Shown one piece after another: positions 18,432-27,142 of a stretch of 64,000 nucleotides of DNA. Numbering within the stretch: position 1 is the stretch's first letter; the number at the start of each line of letters is the position of its first letter. This DNA is from JBHHUI01 sp965248775 (GTDB lineage Bacteria; Chloroflexota; Anaerolineae; Anaerolineales; JBHHUI01), in the NCBI GenBank assembly GCA_965248775.1, contig OZ252150.1, positions 4,650,001-4,714,000 on the forward strand, in the 5' to 3' direction. Under the pieces are notes generated by a model that saw only the letters and a list, made by a program, of their open reading frames with translations, made no database searches and was not told the origin of the DNA. The position numbers and the translations under genes were made by a program.

Positions 18432-18755
18432 TCAACTCCGATTTTCTGGCAACACAGTGCCGATCACCATCAAGATCAGCCCGGGCAGGCTGATGAATCC
18501 CCTCGCTGGCAATATCAACGAGGTCAAGCCTAGCAGGAATGCGGGCCAGTGCAGAGCAGACATCGCCGCGGACCAGGCTGAGGAATAGGTCGGCTCGATG
18601 AGCGTATAACGGGGGAATAGACAACCTTCAACTGAAAATAGATAAATATTACTGCGATTAATATCGGGGCCCGCCCAAGGCGTAAGAAACGGTGGCAGAC
18701 GCTGCACTATATTCTGCCACATTAGACATTGGGCGAGGGTCTGCTGATTCGCCAT
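18432..18755 (-). CDS. Small membrane protein, unknown function
   Basis: The 107-residue frame starts at an ATG overlapping the stop of the upstream epimerase (TGATG) and ends six bases before the next epimerase, which is what a real operon gene does. Residues about 70-102 are strongly hydrophobic (WPAFLLGLTSLILPARGFIS followed by LPGLILMVIGTVLP), one or two membrane passes close to the C-terminus. I do not recognise a family. It could be the C-terminal tail of a once longer membrane protein or a partner for a membrane sugar enzyme. Confidence 0.6.
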   Translation of the reverse strand: MANQQTLAQCLMWQNIVQRLPPFLTPWAGPDINRSNIYLFSVEGCLFPRYTLIEPTYSSAWSAAMSALHWPAFLLGLTSLILPARGFISLPGLILMVIGTVLPENRS

Positions 18756-19729
18756 CAGCTCAGTGCTTGAAAGTATGCAACAGTCGTGCGCAGCCCGGTC
18801 TGTAGATCCGTGGTTGCCGACCATTTGAGATCGCGTCGGATACGTGTGCTGTCGATCACGATGCTTCCCACGTCGATGAGCTGACGAGCTTGCGGCCAGT
18901 CCACATAGACGATCTGTCCCGAGCCACACGCGCTGACAGTGCTCTCCGCAATTTGTTTGACGCTGACCGAATCGTTCGTGGTTGCAAACCAAAGCTCCCC
19001 ACCACGTTCAAAGTCAGCAGCCAGCACAAGCGCGCGCAAGGCATCGTCTACATACAATACGCTGCGTAATTGCTCGCCCGCACCGAATATGGTCAAATCC
19101 TGTCCATTTAGTGCGCGGCCAATGAAATAGTTAATAAATCCCAAATCTGGATTGGCGATTATAGCGCGCGGACCATATATGTTGGGCAAACGTACAGTGT
19201 TAATGCTCAGGTCATAGGCCCGTGCGTAAATGCGGCAATAATACTCGGCAGCGGCTTTGTTGGCTGAATATATGTCCACCGGCGAGACCGGATGCTCTTC
19301 GTTGATGGGCTGCTGGACCATTTCACCGATTTGTGTGCTCGTGCCGACGTACACCATGCGAGCGCTGGGACGGAAACGTCGCAAGGCTTCAAGGATGTTG
19401 ATCGTGCCGATGCAATTGACTTCAATATCGCGTTGCGGATCGCGCATCGAGTACGGGTGCGAAGTATGCGCGGCGCAGTGAAAGATCAGATCGGCGCGGT
19501 AAGTCGCCATTGCGACCGAATCGAAGCTACGGATGTCAGTAATAATGAGCTCCACCTGGTCTTCAATACCATTCAGGTTGGCGAGTTGGCCCCCAGAGCG
19601 CGGGTCCAAAGAATCGATAATCGTTACCTGTGCGTCACGTTCGACCAGATAATGAGCCAAATTACTTCCGATAAAACCCAGACCGCCGGTGATGAGCGCC
19701 CGGCGCCCGGAGAGGCTATCGATGTTCAC
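18755..19729 (-). CDS. NAD-dependent epimerase/dehydratase (extended SDR)
   Basis: The 324-residue SDR has ALITGGLGFIGSNLAHYLVE at residue 10, LIFHCAAHTSHPYSM, the Ser/Thr site VYVGTSTQIGE and a YSANK active-site segment (Tyr and Lys conserved). INTVRLPNIYGPRAI and the substrate-binding region follow. It overlaps the upstream SDR by 4 bp. It is similar in architecture to the frameshifted SDR before it (both have THS motifs after HCAA/HLAA), so the two may act successively on one sugar or be ancient paralogues. Confidence 0.9.
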   Translation of the reverse strand: MNIDSLSGRRALITGGLGFIGSNLAHYLVERDAQVTIIDSLDPRSGGQLANLNGIEDQVELIITDIRSFDSVAMATYRADLIFHCAAHTSHPYSMRDPQRDIEVNCIGTINILEALRRFRPSARMVYVGTSTQIGEMVQQPINEEHPVSPVDIYSANKAAAEYYCRIYARAYDLSINTVRLPNIYGPRAIIANPDLGFINYFIGRALNGQDLTIFGAGEQLRSVLYVDDALRALVLAADFERGGELWFATTNDSVSVKQIAESTVSACGSGQIVYVDWPQARQLIDVGSIVIDSTRIRRDLKWSATTDLQTGLRTTVAYFQALS

Positions 19730-20728
19730 GTATAATGCTCTAGATTGTCTCGATAGAACTCAACCGTGTTGCGCAACCCTGCCGCGAAGTCCACGCGCTC
19801 GGACCAGCCGGTATGTGCACGGAACTTGCGGTTGTCCGCAATGAAGTCCCCCACGTCGATCCTTTTCTCGTCACTTGGGAAGGGAACCCAGTGAACATCC
19901 GCTGCCAGCCCGGTTACCGCGTGGACTTGCTCCACTAACTGATCGATCATCTCATAGAACTTGAGTCCCTGCCCGGACCCAAACACATAGGATTTTCCGT
20001 TGGTGTGCGGCGAAGCGGCGGCTAGCAAGAGGGCATCCACGACGTTCTGGATGTATGAACAATCTCGAACAAAATCGCCCGGTTCGTAAATCGTGATTGG
20101 ATCTCCGGTCAGCGCCCTTTTTAGCATATAGTTCAGTATCCCGCGTCGTGGGTTGTTGACCTGTTGCCGCTCACCGAAAACGTTCGCCAACCGTAGGGTC
20201 GTTGTTTTCAAGCCATAGTTCTGCGCATAAACATAAAGGTATTTCTCGCAGGTGAGCTTGTGCGCGTCATAGATTGATACGGGCCAGTCCGGCAAGGATT
20301 CCCCCGCTGGCACGGCTTTGACCCGCCCGGCTTGGGTCACCGTTCCCGGCATTACGAAAGCAGCCTCGGGGGCATGCTCCCGGCAGGCCTCCAATAACTT
20401 TAATGTTACGCCGCAGTTGGCTGCCAAGTCGGCAAGTGGATCGTTCATCGATTCGATGTGACTGGTTTGGGCAGCCAGATGGAAGATTGCGTCCGTATTC
20501 GATAGCAGTGCGTGCCAGGCTTCCTCGCTCTCACGCGCGTCGTTCAGGTCGATGGTATTAAGTTTGAAACGATCCAGTCGTGAACCGAGATTGTATTGCT
20601 TGGAGAGAGCGAATGATAAGTGTGACATTACACTCCATCTCCAAACAGCGTAGGGCGAGATTGCTGCCAATAAACCCGAACCCGCCGGTAATCAAGACGC
20701 GGCGCCCGTTCCACGCTGAAGAATCCAT
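19726..20728 (-). pseudogene. NAD-dependent epimerase/dehydratase with an N-terminal frameshift
   Basis: From ATG 20728 the frame gives WNGRRVLITGGFGFIGSNLA, the NAD-binding motif, then loses register at about 20610-20620. The rest of the protein continues in another frame as LSKQYNLGSRLDRFKLNTID and IFHLAAQTSHIESMNDPLAD, with the YDAHK active site and RLANVFGERQ. A single-base change would restore about 333 residues. An internal start would lack the cofactor motif, so the current product is unlikely to be an active SDR unless the shift is an error. Confidence 0.8.
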
Positions 20729-20754
20729 TTCCTCAGAACAACGTGCCCGGAGCG

Positions 20755-22053
20755 CTAAGCTTCAGGCCTCACAATATGCGTGGTCGGCACGTGCGTGATA
20801 AAGCGTCCGCCACTGGCCGTGAACGTTCTCTCTTTGGATGCGATTTCTTTAAGATGGTTCCATGCTAAAAGTAACGCATTATTCGGGTAATTATTCCTAA
20901 ATTCCTCTGTTGGCACAATTGGAATATGTGTGCCCGGCGTGTAGAGTCCGTGCTTCGTTGGCGTATTGTCGCAGATGTACTCCAGCAGGTCGGGGCCGAT
21001 GTTGCAGTAGTTAAGTATCACCGTTCCTTTGGATGACGCAGCGTAGCCAACAAGACGTTTGCCACCTTTGCGCAGCTTGCCCAGAAGCTTCCTCAGTGTG
21101 CGCCGAGATTCGGCAACGCGCCCCGCGAAGCGCAAATAGATTTCCAGGCTGTCCAAGCCGGTCTGCGCTTCGTGCTCGAGTTGCCGTTCAACTGAAGGCT
21201 CGGTTGCGCGCTGTGCGCCAGCGTGACAGCCGAATATGCGTATGGAACCGCCGTGCACGGCAAGCGGCTCCACACGAAATAGCCGCAGACCGTGGCGTGC
21301 AAACAACCTGCTCAGGGACGTGACGATGAAGTAGTAGACGTGTTCATCGTAGATCTGATCATAGGCGAGATTGGATACAATGTCCATAAAGTAAGGGTCT
21401 TCAAAGATGAATACGCCTTCCTTGTCCAGCGTGGCAGCCAGTGCCACTACGAAACCATTCAAGTCTGGAATGTGGCAGAGCACGTTTCCGCCCACGATGA
21501 CCTGCGCTCGGCCATATTCGCGTACGAGCTGTTCTGCCAGCGTGGGTGTGAAGAACGCCTCAATGACTTCGAGCCCCTTACTCCGGGCGGCGGCTGCCAC
21601 GTTACCTGACGGTTCGATCCCGATTGCGTTGGGCGTATGGCGGTGTAGGTTTTGCAGCAAGATGCCGTCGTTGCTGCCGATCTCAATGACGGGCATTTCT
21701 GAGCTGTAGATCAATGTCTGCCCAATGTGCGCCGCCAGCTGTTCGAAATGTTCATCCATGACGCGCGAGATGGAGGAAAAATAGGCGTACTGATCGTGAA
21801 AAAGTTGCCCCGGATCGACGGTCTCCACGAGCTGCACCATCAGACAATTCTCGCAGAAGCCAGTTTGCAAGCTGAACGTATACTCGCGAATTTGCAGTTG
21901 CGCCTCCCTGAGGAAGGCATTCGCAATGGGCATGTCGCCCAGATCGAGAAACGGTCGCAGAGTCTGCTGTTCGCATAGGCGACAAGATAACGATGGTATG
22001 GGTCTGTGAGAGTTTTCCATGAAGTGGTCCAGTGCGACTAACAGCCGGCGCAA
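20755..22053 (-). CDS. Sugar C-methyltransferase (TylCIII/NovU-like, three-domain)
   Basis: The 432-residue protein has an N-terminal zinc-binding domain (CRLCEQQTLRPFLDLGDMPI, then CENC), a central SAM domain (VIEIGSNDGILLQNLHRHTP), the characteristic FIFEDPYFMDIVSNLAYDQI then YDEHVYYF block, and a C-terminal Methyltransf_14 domain with YAASSKGTVILNYCNI. These enzymes put a methyl group on carbon of a keto-dideoxysugar, so the locus probably builds a branched-chain deoxysugar. The start may instead be ATG 22020 (MENSHRPIPSL). It is the first gene of the minus-strand operon; no clear promoter is visible upstream. Confidence 0.9.
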   Translation of the reverse strand: MRRLLVALDHFMENSHRPIPSLSCRLCEQQTLRPFLDLGDMPIANAFLREAQLQIREYTFSLQTGFCENCLMVQLVETVDPGQLFHDQYAYFSSISRVMDEHFEQLAAHIGQTLIYSSEMPVIEIGSNDGILLQNLHRHTPNAIGIEPSGNVAAAARSKGLEVIEAFFTPTLAEQLVREYGRAQVIVGGNVLCHIPDLNGFVVALAATLDKEGVFIFEDPYFMDIVSNLAYDQIYDEHVYYFIVTSLSRLFARHGLRLFRVEPLAVHGGSIRIFGCHAGAQRATEPSVERQLEHEAQTGLDSLEIYLRFAGRVAESRRTLRKLLGKLRKGGKRLVGYAASSKGTVILNYCNIGPDLLEYICDNTPTKHGLYTPGTHIPIVPTEEFRNNYPNNALLLAWNHLKEIASKERTFTASGGRFITHVPTTHIVRPEA

Positions 22054-22555
22054 TTATACCCCTGGCCAAAGCACCATGCGGCAGCCTATCACAACCATTG
22101 GTCAGCGTAATGCCGGGCGAGGCTGACGCCGACTGGCCTCGAAGATGGCAGCCCATTCGAGGGCGACGACGTGCACGGCTCGTGTAAAATCAATGAGAGC
22201 GCGACTGAAAGGAATGGAAAGCAGCTAGGAGTTGGACGGTGTGGTTAGAGACCTGAAATTGGCAGACACCTTGTATGAGTAAGTTATCAGCTGATAACAA
22301 GTCGGTTGATAATCTCTCGTAGAAGTCGGGGCTGACGATTGTGCACCTTAAGGTATAGCCTCGTCCGACAGACTCTCGCCCCGGCTCTTCGAGAGGTCTC
22401 GTATGAGCAGGTTGCGGTTGATTCGCGCATCGCCCACAAGGCTGAGGGTCTCGCAGAGTTCTGGTGTTGCCTGGCTTCGAAACCACAAGCGTCACATGAG
22501 ACGTGAATTGGTGCGGGATAGACATCGCGAAACGCAAACACATGGCGGTTGGCCT
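22054..22555. other. Spacer upstream of the minus operon; contains a 16-bp palindrome
   Basis: I see no supported gene. A perfect palindrome GTTATCAGCTGATAAC lies at 22283-22298 and may be an operator or recombination site. Short open frames here show no recognisable family. Confidence 0.4.
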
Positions 22556-22628
22556 GCTGGTTGCGCTTTTTCATCTTGCTGAGGTCTTTGCGACGATCAT
22601 CGATGCTCATTTTCTCTTCAGCGGACAT
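22556..22628 (-). pseudogene. N-terminal shard of an integrase-type transposase
   Basis: The minus strand gives MSAEEKMSIDDRRKDLSKMK then KRNQQANR, which matches the start of the integrase-type (IS481-like) transposases whose better preserved relative is split between 41406 and 34311. Only about 25 codons remain before the similarity is lost. Confidence 0.4.
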
Positions 22629-22639
22629 GGTTCCCTCGG

Positions 22640-23150
22640 TAAAATATATATTTGAGTGAACCGTTGTCCCCCGGTAACGTTTTGCGTGAGTGAATACGCG
22701 CTGAACCTTTGGTAAGGATATTCGTAGTATCATCCTAGGGCAGGCGCTTTTGTCACTACACCTTTGAAGACGTTTCGTGAACTCTTGATAATGTAACTGT
22801 TCGATCTTTACAGTTTGCTCACTCGCATCCCAGAGACTATTTGAGCCATATGGGATCGATCCATCAGTTTCGTTGTCCCTTAGCCACCATTAATTTTATG
22901 CACAATCATATACCCCGCCGGTTGCTTGTAGTTGGGCTCCTCGTAACGAGCAGCGCGACTAATATGCGTTCAATTCTTGCGAATCCTTTGTTCGATCTGG
23001 CGGGCGAACCTAACACTGTCGCAATCTCGCTATGGCAGACGTGGTGGCCGCAATTCGGAGTGTTAAAACCAAGGCGATCGCTATATCCGCCTACAGCAGG
23101 GTGCCTTATCTGTCTAACCATTTGGGTTATATGCCCATTTTACAATCCTT
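22640..23150. other. Non-coding or unrecognised stretch
   Basis: Nothing I can name. The open frames here (for example 22841-23212) have no family features and the last one runs out of frame into a dehydrogenase fragment. Confidence 0.4.
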
Positions 23151-23475
23151 TTCAGTGCGCTCACACTCGCCGGGCTGCCGGGGAAATCAATGAAGCAGCG
23201 GACGTAAGATAAGGGCACGCGGGCACTGCTTGCCAATTTTGTTTCCGCTATTCAAAGCCGAGAGGAATTGGCAGTTACAGCGATAGATGGTTTGGTCGCA
23301 ACGCTGTGTGGCGAAGCTGCACTATCTTCTCTTGCTGAGAGCCAGGCAGTACATATCCATTCCGCTTGTCGATAGCATCTTAATAGACACATAATAGTCG
23401 CTGTGTTTGCTGAGAAGACCAGGGTACACTGACGTTGAATACGCAGCCTTTTGATGGATGCGTATTCCAATTGTA
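23151..23475 (+). pseudogene. 3' end of the two-domain oxidoreductase plus its downstream hairpin (duplicate)
   Basis: This region matches 13941-14260 almost base for base: the codons for LAGLPGKSMK, the segment ALLANFVSAIQ and the hairpin after the stop. It carries a nonsense codon (GTAAG where the intact gene has GCAAG) and has lost the normal stop context. Only the last 70 or so codons are present, so it is debris of a duplication or of a lost second gene cluster. Confidence 0.85.
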
Positions 23476-23671
23476 CGCCCGGCATGGGCGATAGCTAGGA
23501 GGCGCAAGACCTTTACGGACGTTGACCCGACGAACCGTTAGCCTATGGCAACTGCGCGAGCGTGGGCGAAAGCGGGGAGGAAGCCGGAGGTCAAAACCCG
23601 GACTGGATGGACACACTTGCACCGTACGCAGTACAGGTGTTACTTACATCGCAACGAGTGAAGGCTGGATG

Positions 23672-23697
23672 CTCAGCCCAGGACAGGCTGGACGGGG
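23672..23697. repeat. Interspersed palindrome, CCCAG...GGCTGGACGGGG type
   Basis: About 26 bp separate the codons of EGWM from YLAAVLDLYS in the IS3 transposase. The unit ends GGCTGGACGGGG and recurs at 26932 and 28522. Confidence 0.7.
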
Positions 23698-23736
23698 TAT
23701 CTCGCTGCTGTTCTCGACCTCTATTCGCGGCGGATC

Positions 23737-23816
23737 ACACAGTGCCGCCCAGTACCGAGCGAACTGGGTCGGTACCCCGTCTCGTCGACTGGACGAGGTG
23801 CACACTGCATCGGTAT
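23737..23816. repeat. Composite interspersed palindrome
   Basis: It contains GTACCGA-N10-TCGGTAC with ACTGGG inside and CTCGTC-GACTG-GACGAG next to it. The CCCAGTACCGAGCG core is shared with the composite at 44189-44322. It lies just after the SRRI codons of the IS3 transposase. Confidence 0.7.
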
Positions 23817-24010
23817 AGGGCGCTCGACAAACGTCTGACACGCCTACTGACCTTGAAAGCCTTGGAAATGTCCATACTCAAACGGCGACCGCCACCCGGC
23901 CTCGTCCATCATTCTGACCGAGGCAGTCAGTACGCTAGCGCCGATTACCAGGCTTTACTTGCAAGTCACGGTTTACAGCCAAGTATGAGCCGGAAAGGAA
24001 ACTGCTTGGA

Positions 24011-24067
24011 GTTACCCAGTCACGGCGACTCCCGACCCAGTACATTCGGGACTGGGTGGACGTGGCG
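24011..24067. repeat. Interspersed palindrome, ACCCAGT-N9-ACTGGGT type
   Basis: ACCCAGT (24035) pairs with ACTGGGT (24051) around ACATTCGGG, one base different from the loop of the 2087 element. It separates the GNC and DNAP codons of the IS3 transposase. Confidence 0.8.
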
Positions 24068-24144
24068 ATAATGCACCTATGGAGAGCTTCTTCGCTAGCC
24101 TGAAATCAGAGTGCGTTTACCGGCAACTCTATGCCTGCCGCGCC

Positions 24145-24200
24145 ATCACGATGCAGTCTGCACGTCATGACCCAGTGCATTCATGACTGGGTGACTGTAC
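24145..24200. repeat. Nested interspersed palindrome
   Basis: An outer ATCACGATGCAGTCTGCACGT...GACTGTAC unit, seen whole at 40313, is opened by an inner ACCCAGT-GCATTCATG-ACTGGGT unit. About 51 bp (17 codons) appear added to the IS3 transposase. Confidence 0.8.
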
Positions 24201-24335
24201 TGCGCGCACAAGCGTCTTTGACTACATCGAAGTGTTTTACAATCGTCAGCGGATGCATTCCTCTCTTAATTACATGAGCCCACATGCCTATGAACAACTA
24301 CCTTTTGTGACCTAACTACATGTCCACTGAATCGG

Positions 24336-24493
24336 CTCTTCCGCAAGGATCGTGCTACCTTATTCTGGTTTAGCCCCGCGAGCCGATAATTGCTAGGTTT
24401 GCGCTATCCGCATCCCACCTTACTCATCATATTGACCGGATTTTGGGTAATCTGCCTTTCCCGTTATGATTAAGCACGATCTTTGCGGAAGAG
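24336..24493. mobile_element. 158-bp MITE-like element with 12-bp target duplication
   Basis: The ends form a 21-bp inverted repeat with one mismatch (CTCTTCCGCAAGGATCGTGC at the left). The flanks are CCACTGAATCGG at 24324-24335 and again at 24494-24505. Deleting the element and one repeat restores a typical IS3 right end. It carries no gene, so it must have been moved by a transposase encoded elsewhere. Confidence 0.85.
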
Positions 24494-24589
24494 CCACTGA
24501 ATCGGGGTAGGACCATTATGGCACCCATAGGATACGCCACCTTTTTTACTCAGCCAATCCACAACTTTCGGTCATACCTCAAGCTGCCA

Positions 24590-24742
24590 CCCAAGTGGAT
24601 GACTGATAGAGGCTTTGAATGGCTTTACCGATTGGGTCAAGAGCCGCGCAGGCTGTGGCGTCGTTATTTATTGGTTGACCAACTATTCTATCCCCTGAGA
24701 GTAGTACAAGGCTTGAGAACATGCACGCCGCGAAAAATTTGA
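24590..24742 (+). pseudogene. C-terminal shard of a WecG/TagA/CpsF glycosyltransferase
   Basis: The peptide PPKWMTDRGFEWLYRLGQEP then RRLWRRYL is the hallmark C-terminus of WecG/TagA/CpsF enzymes (ManNAc or related transferases acting on undecaprenyl-linked GlcNAc). Everything upstream is missing and is replaced by the IS3/MITE debris. It shows that the glycan locus once had this transferase here, on the same strand as the intact epimerase that follows. Confidence 0.75.
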
Positions 24743-24761
24743 GTGTAGGAGGCAAAATCTG

Positions 24762-25787
24762 ATGCAAAATGTACTTGTTACGGGCGGTGCAGGATTCATC
24801 GGTAGCAACCTGGTAAAGAGGCTGTTAGATCAAGGGTTCCATGTAACTGTGCTTGACAACCTTTCACGAAAAGGAGCGGAACTGAATATGGATTGGTTGC
24901 ATCAAGACAATAGTGCCAGCGGGATGCTCGAGTTTATCCGGGGGGATATCCGTAATTCTGAGACTGTTCTCAGGGCGGCAGCCAATGCAGATGTCATCTT
25001 CCACTTTGCGGCTCAAGTGGCCGTTACTACTTCGGTGGTCGACCCGAAAACTGATTTTGAGATTAATGCCTTAGGAACAATAAACCTGCTTGAAGCCGCG
25101 CGTCTGAGTGGAACAAATCCCATTATTATTTTCACTTCAACAAACAAGGTTTATGGTGAAATGGGTGAAATAGCTGTTGCAAGTAACGTAACTCGCTATA
25201 GATATGATGATTGTGCTGAAGGTATACCGGAAGAACGTTCTCTTGATTTTCTTTCTCCGTATGGATGTTCCAAGGGGGCAGCCGATCAATATGTCCGAGA
25301 CTACTCACGTATATATGGTCTCCGTACTGTGGTATTCCGAATGTCCTGCATCTATGGCCCTCGCCAATTTGGAAATGAGGATCAAGGGTGGGTAGCACAC
25401 TTCGTCATCGCGTCATTGCTCGGAACCCCTACCTTCGTCTATGGCGATGGAAAGCAGGTGCGCGATCTTCTCTATATTCATGATTTGATCGACGGATTTC
25501 TTTTAGCTGTCGAGCATATTGATCAAATAAGTGGAGAAGTTTTTAATATGGGCGGTGGTCCGGAAAATACGCTTTCAATCTTGGAGTTATTGGGCCAGTT
25601 AACCATACTTAACGAACGACCAATGTCGCCTGCATTTGCCGATTGGCGTCCTGGCGACCAAAAAATATATATTAGCGATATCCGAAAGTTCACTCATATG
25701 ACCGACTGGAAACCAATAGTTGGAGTAGAAGAAGGTATTAAGCGTTTATACAATTGGGTTCAAAATAATAGTCATTTTTTCCCCTGA
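24762..25787 (+). CDS. CDP-tyvelose/paratose 2-epimerase-like SDR
   Basis: The 341-residue protein has VLVTGGAGFIGSNLVKRLLD, then DNLSRKGAELNMDWLHQ (the stretch typical of CDP-tyvelose epimerases), FTSTNKVYGEM, the active-site YGCSKG and RMSCIYGPRQFGNEDQGWVA, which closely follows the RfbE pattern. It probably interconverts CDP- or other nucleotide 3,6-dideoxyhexoses. AGGAGG lies 9 bases before the ATG. It is one of the few intact genes in the decayed stretch. Related SDRs such as GDP-mannose 4,6-dehydratase are the alternative. Confidence 0.85.
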   Translation: MQNVLVTGGAGFIGSNLVKRLLDQGFHVTVLDNLSRKGAELNMDWLHQDNSASGMLEFIRGDIRNSETVLRAAANADVIFHFAAQVAVTTSVVDPKTDFEINALGTINLLEAARLSGTNPIIIFTSTNKVYGEMGEIAVASNVTRYRYDDCAEGIPEERSLDFLSPYGCSKGAADQYVRDYSRIYGLRTVVFRMSCIYGPRQFGNEDQGWVAHFVIASLLGTPTFVYGDGKQVRDLLYIHDLIDGFLLAVEHIDQISGEVFNMGGGPENTLSILELLGQLTILNERPMSPAFADWRPGDQKIYISDIRKFTHMTDWKPIVGVEEGIKRLYNWVQNNSHFFP

Positions 25788-25863
25788 TCATATTTGTGGC
25801 CGGCTTCCAAATTGATCATTCTCTCTATCAAATGTTGGATATCGATGTCTGAAGATTGAACCA

Positions 25864-26100
25864 TGCTCATCACCCGTACGCCCGTGTGCATTTCCCTCTT
25901 CGGCGGTGGTACGGTCCTGGACGCCTATTACCGCAAGTACGGCGGCGCTGTTCTCAGCACCACCATCAACAAACGCTTCTACGTTCTCCTCAACGTCAGC
26001 GACGAGGCCGAATTGTAAATCGCTTCATCAGACTATCGCACTTATTACAGGCACGATCCAGGCTAGCCACACTTCTGGGAAGGCGACCTGAACCTGCCTC
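25864..26100 (+). pseudogene. GHMP sugar-kinase N-terminal remnant (HddA-like)
   Basis: The plus strand encodes ITRTPVCISLFGGGT and YYRKYGGAVLSTTINKRFYV, the N-terminal signature of heptose-7-phosphate or related GHMP kinases, then stops. FWEGDLNLPRAM follows in another frame. No ATP-binding motif remains. It probably belonged to the same glycan locus. Confidence 0.7.
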
Positions 26101-26112
26101 GCGCGATGCGTC

Positions 26113-26700
26113 TTTCGTACATGGCGTAGACCCGTGTGTGTTGGGTTGGAGTTCTTCGAGTTCTAATTGTACAAGGGCCTTGCGTCACAATCCGGTCGAG
26201 AGCAAGAGGAAGACAATCGTGCGATCACGACAGGGGTGGGCATGACTGTTTACGGGGGCTGGCCCGTGAGACGCTGCCTGAGGGCGTCCTTTCAAACGAT
26301 AGTACGTCTCCAGACGTTCGTACAAGTTCTTCAGCGACTGATAGCGATCGTTGAGCACCCACAGTACCAGTGGCGGCAGTGGCAGTTCATCGATGCGCTT
26401 GGCCGGGTCGCCGATCCCAAAAATTGTGGCGTTGTGAGATTGTACCCAGATCGTGAATGTAGAGAGTGAAGCCAGATGGTTGTTGATGGTGGCCGGTGCA
26501 TGGTCGTCATTCACGAGGGCGAATTGCCAGCTGATCATATCTCGCTTCAAATGGGCGGAGGTGTGATCGTGACCATACATGTTCTCAAAGAATTCCACGG
26601 ATCGTCCCAGATGGAGATCGATTTTGCGCGACATGGCTGGCGCGGGATCCCTCCGGACGGCGAGTTCTTGAACGCGTTGCGTCCAGTAGCGCTGACTATC
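26113..26700 (-). pseudogene. Tyrosine recombinase/integrase, N-terminal part
   Basis: Minus-strand peptides SVEFFENMYGHDHTSAHLKR, ATINNHLASLSTFTIWV and TIVFLLLSTGL, then (after a TGA where CGA is expected) RKALVQLELEELQPNT match the core-binding domain and the first catalytic-domain region (the LLxTGLR box) of phage-type integrases. The catalytic His-x-x-Arg and Tyr are gone. It runs into the kinase remnant on the opposite strand. Confidence 0.65.
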
Positions 26701-26825
26701 GGGGCCGGATTCGAGCAGTTTCGCCGGCACCTTTCCCTTTCGTGAAGTGATTTGCTGCAGACAGTATAGCCTTTTGGACTGGACGCGGCCACACCATGGG
26801 AGCGACGATAGCATACATTTGCTCG

Positions 26826-26846
26826 GCGTGCAGACTGCATCGTAAT
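26826..26846. repeat. Interspersed hairpin unit (GTGCAGACTGCATCGT)
   Basis: It shares GTGCAGACTGCATCGT with the units at 24145, 27475, 40312 and 44189 (opposite orientation to 40312). It lies between two recognisable transposase segments. Confidence 0.6.
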
Positions 26847-26931
26847 GGGTGTGCCAGCCGACCGTATTCCGCCTATCCCACGTGCCTTCCCGGAGACGCC
26901 ACCAGTGGTGGAATATCCGCCCGTTACGATC

Positions 26932-26955
26932 GCCCGGTCCCGGCTGGACGGGGTA
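26932..26955. repeat. Interspersed palindrome, GGCTGGACGGGGTA type
   Basis: GTCCCGGCTGGACGGGGTA is nearly identical to 28522. In the sense direction of its host gene it encodes YPVQPGPG, and its relative at 28522 encodes YPVQPGLG in a different gene family. Confidence 0.75.
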
Positions 26956-27087
26956 CGCAAAGTAGGCCGGGAAGTCATGATCAATTAATACAATCGTCTT
27001 TATCACGTTGGCGAGGGATTTGTCGGCTATCCGGTCGCTCTGCAACCAATCGATTTGGACGGTCAGTTGGACGTCTACTTTTGCCAT

Positions 27088-27142
27088 CACAGAGTGCAGC
27101 CCAGTAACGAACGAACTGGGTCGTTATGCGCACTTCACTGTG
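27088..27142. repeat. Nested interspersed palindrome
   Basis: Outer arms CACAG/AGTGC pair with GCACT/CTGTG. Inside lies TAACGA-N10-TCGTTA with ACTGGG, equivalent to the core at 23750. Confidence 0.75.

Larger units (their letters stand above)
23520..24312 (+). pseudogene. IS3-family transposase (orfB), broken by palindromes
   Basis: In pieces the plus strand encodes TYIATSEGWM, VLDLYSRRI, LTLKALEMSILKRRPPPGLV, HHSDRGSQYASADYQALLAS then HGLQPSMSRKGNC, APMESFFASLKSEC and SVFDYIEVFYNRQRMHSSLN ending LPFVT. These are the rve-domain landmarks of IS3 orfB including the HSDRGSQY Asp. Four palindromic insertions (23672, 23737, 24011, 24145) lie exactly at the breaks in the alignment. The IS3 end follows and is itself interrupted by a MITE-like element. 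Confidence 0.85.
26700..27090 (-). pseudogene. IS5-like transposase remnant
   Basis: The minus strand contains NGRIFHHWWRLREGTWDR, which looks like the DUF4096 N-terminal domain of IS5-group transposases. At least two interspersed palindromes (26826 and 26932) interrupt it, the latter adding the peptide YPVQPGPG in frame. The DDE domain is not recognisable. Confidence 0.5.

Noticed and set aside
18756..18992. A longer version (186 codons) of the small membrane gene starting at 18992
   Set aside because: The extra part lies antisense-free but out of frame inside the upstream SDR gene; the start coupled to the SDR stop at 18755 is the natural one.
22841..23212. A 123-codon gene before the oxidoreductase shard
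   Set aside because: Its last 20 codons are out-of-frame oxidoreductase sequence and the rest has no family features.
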